In this document: positions 55,495-64,000 of the stretch, in pieces
Numbering within the stretch: position 1 is the stretch's first letter
How the letters are laid out: every line of letters begins with the position of its first letter
Assembly: GCA_949775045.1 (NCBI GenBank)
Contig: OX459109.1
Coordinates: forward strand, 2,032,608 to 2,096,607
Origin: Metridium senile
Lineage: Eukaryota; Cnidaria; Anthozoa; Actiniaria; Metridiidae
Length of the DNA: 64,000 nt
Direction of reading: 5' to 3'
The notes under the pieces: model-generated
Database searches by the model: none
What the model was told of the DNA's origin: nothing
What the model saw: the letters and a program-made list of their open reading frames with translations, nothing else
Program-made: the position numbers and the translations under genes

Positions 55495-55562
55495 GTAGCC
55501 TGCGCCGGTCACAGCCGGACTTTTTCTCGGCGAAGAAAAAGTCCGGATGTGACGCTGGCTAT
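55495..55562. repeat. Isolated strong hairpin
   Basis: AGCCGGACTTTTTC and GAAAAAGTCCGG flank an 8-base loop. The stem is extended outward by GTCACA/TGTGAC and AGCC/GGCT. Confidence 0.7.
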
Positions 55563-55574
55563 TTTTCAATGGAT

Positions 55575-55909
55575 TGCATTGACACAGTCATTTCTGCTTG
55601 TCTATCTGTCTGTCTCTCTGTCATTTTATTAGTTTTCATAATATATTTCTCCGACATGGCCATTTCTGCTTGTCTGTCTGTCTGTCTGCCATACGTTTTT
55701 GTATTTTGTTTTGCATTAATGTTTTCTCTGGCACGTCCATTAATGGTTGTCTGTCTGTCATTTTATTGTTTGTTTTTATAACAGATTGCTCCGACACGGC
55801 CATTTCTGCTTGCCTGTCTGTCTGTCTTTCTATCTGTCTGTCTGTCTGTCTGCCATCCGTTTTTTATTTTGTTTTCCATTAATATGTTCTCTGGCACGTC
55901 CATTAATGG

Positions 55910-55946
<37 letters not shown>

Positions 55947-56075
55947 ATGTCTATCTGTCTGTCTGTCTGTTTGTCTATCTGTTATCCATTTATTTATTAT
56001 ATTGTTTGTTATAGTTTATATTTTTAAGTTTTATTTGACACGGCCTTTACTGCTTGTCTGTCTGTCATTTAATAT
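55575..56075. repeat. (CTGT)n blocks in a larger tandem unit
   Basis: Three to four copies of about 130-150 bases: GACACGGCCATTTCTGCTTG, (CTGT)n, then TCTCTGGCACGTCCATTAAT. Confidence 0.8.
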
Positions 56076-56098
56076 TTTCTTGTGTTTTCATTAAAGTA

Positions 56099-56358
56099 TA
56101 CACCTGTTTCGATTAACGTTGTCCATCTGGAATGGTTGGTCTGAGACCGATAGGAATTGTGGGAGTTCATTAAATTTCAAATATATTGTTTTAATCACAC
56201 TTAAATGGTGCTGAATTACAGATAACAGTATTTCAGAAGTAAACATTAATATTCAAGTGTGATTATAATAGTGTATTTGCAGTTTAACTAGCTCCCACAA
56301 TTCTTATCGGTCTCAGATCAACCATTCCAGATGGACAACGTTAATTGAAATAGGTGTA
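56099..56358. mobile_element. Highly symmetrical foldback MITE, ends TACACCTGTTTCGATTAACG
   Basis: Long arms GTTGTCCATCTGGAATGGTT, GGTCTGAGACCGATAGGAAT and TTGTGGGAG face their complements. 260 bp. Its last bases TACA are also the first of the next element. Confidence 0.85.
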
Positions 56359-56599
56359 CACCTATTTCAAAAAAGGTTCTCGGAGAGAATTGGCGATTGG
56401 CGATTGCACGACTGAAAGGAACTTTGGGTACTCTTTTTTGACAAGTAAAATTAAATTCATGAAGTGTTAGAGTCTAAAAACACTAAGGAAAAGTTCTTTC
56501 GGTTTTAAAGTGCCATTTACGAATTATATCAAGAACCACAGTTCCTTTCAGTCGTGCAATCGCCAATTCTCTCCGACAACCTATTTTGAAATAGATGTA
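56357..56599. mobile_element. Second foldback MITE fused to the first, ends TACACCTATTTCAAAAAAGG
   Basis: Arms GAGAGAATTGGCGATTGG and GATTGCACGACTGAAAGGAA with complements. Shares the boundary TA with 56099-56358. Confidence 0.85.
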
Positions 56600-56780
56600 T
56601 ATATATGAAAGACTGTAAATTGCGGCTGACACTTGTCAAACTACATATTATTTCCTACCCAGGAAGATTTTAGCTTGTCGCTCTTGCTTCTCGAACTTGT
56701 CGTCTGAAAATACTTTATTTGATTAACCGCTGCCACCTTGTTTGAAGCCTGATAAGTGTGAATAGGCCAAATCGGCTAAC

Positions 56781-57085
56781 GCGTTGCTATGTATGTTTCC
56801 ACCCAATAGCCCTTTTCACAGCTCCGTCCAGTGACCACGAATGATAGTTCCAAGTCGAGGTTGCAGTTGCTGCACATGATAAATTAAGTTTGCTATGCAC
56901 AGCAGCTCGAACCTCGAACTGGAACTATTTTCCGTGATCACTGAACGGAACTGTGAAAAGGACTATGGGGATCTTTTGGAAATAAGATTCTTTTTCTTAT
57001 GTATTTCAATGTCACGTGGAAAATGTTTTGAACAAAAGTTGTTATTCCCAGTGGTTTTGATTGATTGGGAACGTACATAGCAACA
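56781..57085. mobile_element. Foldback element (GTTGCTATGTATGTTTCCAC ends) with nested MITE at 56804-56966
   Basis: Outer GTTGCTATGTATGTTTCCAC and GGGAACGTACATAGCAAC enclose an inner CCCTTTTCACAGCTCCGTCC ... CGGAACTGTGAAAAGGAC foldback of the CAGTTCC type. Confidence 0.65.
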
Positions 57086-57239
57086 TGTTAGCAGATTAGG
57101 TCTGTCCTGTGTTTACTATCAATCCAAGGCCAAGTTCTTCAAGCCTGATAAGTTTGAATAGGTTTAACGGTTACTACTCGAGTAGAGGACAAACGATTAT
57201 CGCCATCGTCAACAAACTGAATCGTTTACATTATTATTG

Positions 57240-57870
57240 CCATCATCATCATTATCATCAACATAGTCATTATCAATATTATTTATGGCGGTCATGATCG
57301 TCATTCTTATCATATGTAATAATTATACCATCGTCATCATCATCATTATTATCGTAATGAATATTGTCATCATCACCATTATCATCATCACCATTATCAA
57401 TACCAACATTATCATTATCATCATAATCTTCTGCATCACTATAATCGTCATCATCACCACCATTTCCGTCACCATCATCAACATTATCGTCGTCGGCATT
57501 ATCATCCTCATAATTTTCAGCATCACCATTATCATCATCATTACTATTATCATCATCAACATAATCACCACCAACATTAGCATCATCCTAACCATCATCA
57601 ACATCATCACCACCATCAACATCATCACCACCATTATCGTCATCGTCATCATAATCATCAACATCATTATTATCATCATAACCATCATCAACATCATCAC
57701 CACCATCATCACCACCACTATCGTCATCATTACCATAATCATCAACATCATTATTATCATCATCACCATTATCATCGTCAACTTCATCGTCATCATCCCT
57801 GATCAAAATCTTCCGCATCATCAATATCATCATCTTAAACATTATCATCATCATCACCACCTAGCACAGC
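57240..57870. repeat. (ATC)n array, about 630 bases
   Basis: ATC/ATT triplets with ACCACCATCAACATC and CATCATAATCATCAACATC longer units. ORFs on both strands are artefacts. Confidence 0.95.
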
Positions 57871-58594
57871 ATATCAAAAAGATGATTCTAATCTAAGGTT
57901 ATTACAACCGGCCAATATCAAAGACCGTTTCTCGGCAACTATTAGTGTCCTGTTATTCTAAACGACTTGAATATTTTCATTTCACAGTGTAAACACACTC
58001 TAAAAGCCCGTCAAAGTCGTAAACAGTATTCCATCGAATTCATATATTAGCAGTCAAAGAAGAAACAATTAACTTAATATATACCAACATATGTTCGATC
58101 TGTGCAAGTTGACTAATTATATTTCACTGACAAGGTGAACATTAAATGGACGACGACTTTTTTTAAAATAAGAACCACAGATTTGTTGGAAGAGATAAAA
58201 AAAAAGAAGAGAGAGGAAGAAAGAGGAACTTCTTCAAGACTCTAGGAGAACAATTCTAGAAAAGCAGCAAAATATATACTAGAAGGTCAGTTTATTACCA
58301 TAACTTCATGGACAGCTCTGTTTTTGAGAGAGACAAATTGAGATGCAGTAAGAAACAAAAATGAAGCTTATTTCAAAATTACAACAGCAATGCTTTATTG
58401 TAACTTACAATATAACAATATACAAATTACAAAAATTGACAAATGTAAAAGAATTCTATATAGGTACAGACTGTAACAAATAACTTAGGAGCAAAGATAA
58501 TTTATAGCACCAGGTAAAGAAGTAGAGTTTTTATTCAAGAGAGGAAATGTACACTTTCTGTTATCTTAACTTTTTAAAACTGTTTCCATATTAG

Positions 58595-58825
58595 AACAAA
58601 TTTAGATCTAAAAGGGAAGAATTTAAAATAAATTTAGAACTAAAAGGAAAGAACTTAAATAAATTTAAATCTAAAAGGAAAGAATTGAAATAAATTTAGA
58701 TCTAAAAGGAAAAAACTTAAATAAATCTAGATCTAAAAGGAAAGAAATTAAATAAATTTAGATCTAAAAAGAAAGAAATTAAATAAATTTAGATCTAAAA
58801 GAAAATAATTTAAAGAAATTATGTG
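58595..58825. repeat. About 30-bp minisatellite, seven to eight copies
   Basis: Unit close to AAATTTAGATCTAAAAGGAA followed by AGAAATTAAAT. Confidence 0.85.
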
Positions 58826-59104
58826 ATTGCAATTTCATATAGAAAAATATTTTGCGAAATCGGATTTGAATCACCAACCCCTAATGGTGTCTTTCTAAAA
58901 TTTCATAGAAAGATGAAATATATATAATCCAATTAAATCAAAGAACTCCTTTGTTATTGTGAACTGAGCACTGAGGAAAGCATTTAATTAATAATTAAAA
59001 GTTCACCAAATGAAAAAGAACACAACATGTCAGTACACCACCACCACAACAACCACAACCACAACCACCACCACCACCAATAACAACAACAACAACAACA
59101 AATA

Positions 59105-59333
59105 TACATCTATTTCAAAAATCGTTGTTATCGATGTATTCATAGAATATTTTGGTTGTACGTGTTTGTGTTATATGACCATAACAAGTTGTTGTTGTGG
59201 TAGATATAAATAGAAATATCTCTTTAAAAACATGCAATGAATCACAAATTAAGTCCATGTAATCGCCATCCTTTGCATGCTTTAGAGTGTGGACTGTAGC
59301 TCAGGCTGCGAAAACGATTTTTGAAATAGGTAT
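59105..59333. mobile_element. MITE, ends TACATCTATTTCAAAAATCG
   Basis: Relative of 50614-51102: shares TATTTTGGTTGTACGTGT and AGAGTGTGGACTGTAGCT. Confidence 0.75.
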
Positions 59334-59454
59334 ATATCAGTAAACCGCCCACTATCGAATAATAACAGTTTAATGCTTATAATGCGCAAAAATCATGTGG
59401 ATATGATCTAATGCGCAAATTAGCAAGCCAACAAGGAAATTAATGATATTGTTA

Positions 59455-59765
59455 ATGCAAACTAGCGATTAAACCAGTATAGGCTGCGTCGATGTTTGAT
59501 ATCAACGATAGGCAATAAATTGAAATTTGTAACACCGTAGAAAGTTATATCTGATTAATGTAGACTGCGTCAGTGTTTCTAAGAAAATAATTGGAGTAAA
59601 AATATACGATAACTAGTGGCTTGCGTCAGTGTTTCAAGGAAACAATTAGTGTAACAATGTACGATAAGTAGCGGTTCAAAAATGATATCTCATTACCGTT
59701 ACTGCATGACGTTTCGAGCTTTAGCCCTTCGTCTTAGAATAGTAAAAGAGATAAACTTAGAGAGG
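59455..59765 (-). mobile_element. Penelope-like fragment with hammerhead-like core, inverted
   Basis: Minus strand: GACGAAGGGCTAAAGCTCGA then AACGTC at 59733-59708, later GATCAGATATAACTTTCTAC-type divergence, then ATCAAACATCGACGCAGCC. Confidence 0.5.
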
Positions 59766-60159
59766 TATACCTAATACAAACTGATGTAAACTGCGGGATT
59801 TTTCATTGCTTTTTTCTCGTGTTCTTTAAGTTATTAAAAATTTACATTTACAAGGAAGGAGAGATTTAAAAAAGAGTGGGCTGAATTGAGAAAACGAATT
59901 TTAATTCCACATGCTTGTGTTTGATGGTTTATCAACAAAAATGCAATATCCGTAAACTAGACTAATTCTTGTGGGCGTATCGCTACCGTTGGTGATCGGT
60001 GATATCTGATGGTGATTAATTTGATTAATATCTTCTTTTTCGAAAACACTCGGAGGTAAGATCTTCTTTTATCAGTAATGAATTTGGAAAGTTAAAAGTG
60101 ATTTGAAGAATTAGGCTTGCAGAACTTGAAAAAAATGTTTTAATTTATGAATTCATTTG

Positions 60160-60355
60160 TTTATTCATTTTTCATATATTCATTTATTTATTTATTCATT
60201 TATTCATTCATTCATTCATTTATATTCTTATTTATTTATGTATTAATTTATACATTGATTAATTAACTAATTTATTTATTCATTTATTTATTTATTCAAT
60301 TATTGATTGATTGATTCATTCGTTTATTAATTTATTCATTCATTTATTTATTTAA
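60160..60355. repeat. (ATTT/ATTC)n microsatellite
   Basis: About 195 bases of TTATTTATTCATTTATT-type sequence. Confidence 0.85.
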
Positions 60356-61004
60356 TTCTAACTTTATTATCAGATTTGTATTAAATAATTTATCAAAACT
60401 AATATTAAATATATCATTTTTTTATATTATTGTAATACAATATTTCAAAAGTATGTTTGCTTAAATTAATATTTGCTTTCACCTTTGTAAATTTTTAATG
60501 TATTGCTCTCCGTCAAATTTAGCTGACTTTTTTAATAATTGAAAAGATATAATCAATAATTAATTTTAAAGCAAAATACAATTTCTGAATTCCGAAAAGA
60601 TGTTTATTTTTTTATATCAACTTCAATAATCTCGGTCAAACTGATTTATTAAACAAATATCAATATTTACAATAAAAAAACGAAATACCAAATCCACAAC
60701 CAAAGTTTTTAACTTTTGATGTTCTCAGCTAGTCAAATTCGGATGAATTTTTTTACCGTTTATCCGTTTATCCGTTAAAAAAATTATGTTGTTATTCCTA
60801 TTTAAAAAAAAACCTTTATCTGATAGTAATTTTTGTCCTTATCATATCAGCTTACCAAAAGTCAATTACTTAAGATGACTCTGTACCTTAAAATATCTTT
60901 TTTACTTAGCTTTGTTACTAATGATATCCCGGCTTAGCTGCAAAGAACATCGCACAGTCGTTTAGGGGTTGATATCAATCAGGCTTTATCAAATCTTTTA
61001 ATTT

Positions 61005-61065
61005 ATACGTACGTTTTAGGGGTCGTTTTCAAACTCTGCCGATCACCCCTATCACTTGGACGAAG
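61005..61065. mobile_element. Single end of the 28960-29245 element family
   Basis: GTACGTTTTAGGGGTCGTTT then TCTGCCGATCACCCCTATCA matches the inverted left end of that element. Confidence 0.5.
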
Positions 61066-61129
61066 GGAGAATCCCCCGTGCTTTAATGCAAATCCTGATC
61101 GTTTATTAGTTTTTTTATTAGTTCGTTTG

Positions 61130-61515
61130 TGTGTTGGATTGTTCTTTTGTTTATTTGTTTTTCTGTTTGTTTGCTTATTTGTTCGTTTGCTTGTTTGTTT
61201 GTTTTTTTGTTTGCTTGCTTGTTTGTTTGTTGGTTGGTTGGTTTAGGTGTTCGTTTGTTTGTTTGTTTGTTTGTTTGTTTGTTTGTTTGTTTGTTTGTTT
61301 GTTTGTTTGTTCGTTTGTTTGTTTGTTCGTTTGTTTGTTTGTTCGTTTGCTTGTTTGTTTGTTAATTTGTCTGCTTGTTTGTTTGTTTGTTTGTTTGTTT
61401 ATTTGCTTGCTTGTTTGTTTGCTTGTTTGTTTGTTAATTTGTCTGCTTGTTTGTTTGTTTATTTGCTTGCTTGTTCGTTTGTTCGTTTGTTCGTTTGTTC
61501 GTTTGTTTTCTTTCT
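61130..61515. repeat. (GTTT)n microsatellite
   Basis: About 385 bases of GTTT with GCTT, GTTC and ATTT variants. Confidence 0.95.
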
Positions 61516-61913
61516 TTCTCCTATTTTTGTTACTTGATATTTAATTTTTTTTTTTAATTGGTTTTTTTATCTTTTTTAAGTCAGCTTAGATTCAATTACA
61601 TGATTCCGCCCTCGGGGTGGTACAAAATAATAAGTATTAAGAATAACAGAAATTGATAACAGACTTCTCAGTGTACATGAGAAATGTGGAGGACTTAACG
61701 GACTGCTATATGAAGGCGCACATTGCTGCCACGCAGTTTACAATTATGAGTCTGGTTAGTATATGAAATGCCTCCAAAGTTTCTTGCCAAACGTAATCGC
61801 TCTTGCTGGGAGTCGAACCTAGAGTAAGACAATTAGGCCCGGACCATTATAGAAACTGTTTCTGTTCTATTTTCGTTATTTCTTTCTATTCGAGTCTATT
61901 CGATTGGATTCGA

Positions 61914-62376
61914 TTCAGTTCTATTCTGTTCTATGTTAATCTATTCTATTTTATTCTATTCTATGTTATTCTATGTTATTCTATGTTATTCTATTCCATT
62001 TTATTCCATTCTATTCCATTCTATTCCATTCTATTCCATTTTATTCCATTCTATTCCATTCTATTCCGTTCTATTCCGTTCTATTCCATTCTATCCCATT
62101 CTATTCTATTCTATTCTATTCCTTTCTATTCTATTCTATTCTATTCTATTCTATTCTTCTGTTCTATTCTATTCTATTTTATTCTATACTATACTATACT
62201 ATTCTATTCTATTCTATTCTATTGTGTTCTATTCTATTCTATTTTATTCCATTCCATTCTATTCTTTTCCATTTTATTCTATTCTATTCCATTCCATTCT
62301 ATTCTATTCTATTCTATTCTATTCTATTCTATTCTATTCCATTCCATTCCATTCCATTCTATTCTATTCTATTCTA
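61914..62376. repeat. (ATTCT)n pentanucleotide array
   Basis: About 460 bases of ATTCT with ATTCC, GTTAT and TTTTA variants. Confidence 0.95.
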
Positions 62377-62444
62377 CTGATATGTTAGTGAATGATTATA
62401 TAATTCACGTACTTTCAAACATTCATTTCAACATGGCCGATTTC

Positions 62445-63190
62445 AAGAATAACTCTAATCAGTCTTGAAATAACATTTTTTTCTGACAACCTCCTTGAAT
62501 CAGCTGTAATATAACACACATTATACCACAAAGTATAATGGGATTTTTATGATAAGGCCTCCGGAAGAAACAACAGTGGTGGGATATGCATAACAAGCAT
62601 TCCTTCGTGAGGAGTGACTCGAGTCACGTGAAAACTAGTGGGTCAAATAGTACGGGTTCACTGCATTACTCTAATCTTTGTTCAACTCAACGTTCACGTT
62701 GTACACAACAATCTGAACGTTTTTGGCTACATCTCTTCAAAACATTGTTTAAGGCAAGTATATGGTCCTTGTTTATTTGTCTGCATATGCATACGCTTTT
62801 TTAACTCGGCTGTTTTCAATCTTCATATAGTTCTGGCTGAAATTTAACTATTTGAAAGTCATTGACACCATAGTTTACAGGTATACCCATAATTCTGCTC
62901 GGTCTTGAAATAACATTTTGTTCTAAAAACCTTCTTGAATTAGCTGTAATATAAACTATTTGAAAGTCATTGACACTATAGTTTACAGGTTTACCCATAA
63001 TTCTGCTCGGTCTTGAACTACAATTTTGTTCTAAAAACCTTCTTGAATTAGCTGTAATATAAACTATTTGAAAGTCATCGACACTATAGCCTACATGAAT
63101 ACCCACAATTCTGCTCGGTCTTGAAATGACATTTTTTCCTGGCAACCTTCTTGAATTATTGCTGTAATATAAACTATTTGAAAGTCATTG
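62445..63190. repeat. About 118-bp tandem repeat, three to four copies plus a distant partial
   Basis: Unit contains ATTCTGCTCGGTCTTGAAAT, AACCTTCTTGAATTAGCTGT and AAACTATTTGAAAGTCATTG. A diverged partial copy at about 62445-62520 is separated by unrelated sequence. Confidence 0.85.
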
Positions 63191-63539
63191 ACAGTGTAAG
63201 TGCCATTATTGCGGAAGGGAATGACGTCATCCCTAGTCTCATATTGTTCTTGTGTACATTAGTTCCTGAACGAAGTTCAAACAAATGTTTAAAAACAGGC
63301 TTTATGGACGTTAGGATCTGCATGCTTTGTTCAAGGTAAAACTGAAGTACTTTAATCAAGATAAATTGTGTTTCTAAATTGCTTTATTATACCTTATCGT
63401 TTTGTAATTTCTTTTGTTATTTCTTTAATCCTTGTTTTAGTTATTGATTTTTCGTTCTGTTTTTGTTTTGTGTCTATTTTCGTTCGTTACTTGTTGTGGT
63501 TCAAATATCGTGGAAATATATACAATATAGCCTAGTTTA

Positions 63540-63603
63540 GTTCCTTATTTCTATCTTTCTAGAACTCTCGCTCTCTTTCTCCCTCCTCCTCTCTTTCTTT
63601 GAG

Positions 63604-63634
<31 letters not shown>

Positions 63635-63635
63635 C

Positions 63636-63734
<99 letters not shown>

Positions 63735-63990
63735 CTCTTTGTGTCTTTCTTTCTTTGTGTCTTTCTTTCTTTCTCTCTTTCTTTCTTTCTCTCTCTCTCT
63801 CTCTCTCTTTCTAACCCTCTTTCTCTCTTTCTTTCTTTGTTTGTTTGTTTGTTTCTCTCTTTCTTTCTCTTTTGTTTCTCTCTTTCTTTCTCTCTTTTTT
63901 CTCCCTTTCTTTCTCTCTTTCTTTTTTTCTTTGTTTCTTTGTCTCTTTGTTTCGTTCTTTCTCTCTTTCTTTTTCTTTTTTTATCAATTT
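63540..63990. repeat. Pyrimidine-only (CTTT)n tract
   Basis: About 450 bases almost free of A, CTTT with CTCT and GTTT interruptions. Continues toward the window edge. Confidence 0.95.
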
Positions 63991-64000
63991 CCTACTTTCG

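Noticed and set aside
55495..55562. Rho-independent terminator
   Set aside because: The hairpin followed by T-rich sequence looks like one, but this is animal DNA and no gene ends there.

Overview
The window is nuclear DNA from an animal. It is AT-rich and intron-dense. It carries many short foldback transposons (MITEs), truncated LINEs and long microsatellites. The repeat types (Penelope-like fragments with a hammerhead-like core, TA-flanked MITEs, tRNA-derived SINE heads) and the gene set suggest a cnidarian, probably an anthozoan. That assignment is an inference from repeat style and protein similarity. No search was run.

Four complete protein genes could be assembled exon by exon with the frame closing exactly. 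(1) DCP2, the mRNA-decapping Nudix enzyme, lies on the minus strand at 7955-2872 (9 exons, 512 aa). (2) PIGO, GPI ethanolamine phosphate transferase 3, lies on the plus strand at 11047-18191 (7 exons, 1124 aa). (3) A D-cysteine desulfhydrase-like PLP enzyme lies on the plus strand at 23572-36548 (9 exons, 370 aa), with its promoter and first exon duplicated at 26052-26144. (4) LRRC61 lies on the plus strand at 38725-46657 (11 short exons, 247 aa). A single-exon ORF of unknown nature (132 aa, minus strand) lies at 20709-20311.

Layout. 1-2871 holds a LINE fossil and MITEs beyond the 3' end of DCP2. DCP2 and PIGO are head to head, and a 2.8-kb inverted-repeat transposon fills nearly all of the space between them. 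18192-23571 holds MITEs, Penelope-like repeats and the unknown ORF. The desulfhydrase introns hold a 289-bp near-perfect palindrome, several MITEs, GAT arrays and a LINE end. LRRC61 introns hold MITEs, a SINE head and a 1.5-kb LINE fragment. From 46658 to 64000 I see no convincing gene, only MITEs, minisatellites, a 75-bp satellite and very long simple-sequence tracts.

The genes do not form a pathway: they act in mRNA decay, GPI-anchor synthesis, amino-acid desulfuration, and an unknown LRR role. They share one promoter/start feature, an AAnATGGCG element at or near the transcript start. The most notable sequence-level observations are: an AT-AC (U12-type) intron in DCP2; a transposon inside a probable bidirectional promoter; duplicated alternative first exons; CAGGGT-ended elements with 6-bp target duplications and internal phrase repeats (one with its empty site visible nearby); MITEs with 7-bp duplications; and the perfect-arm palindrome.
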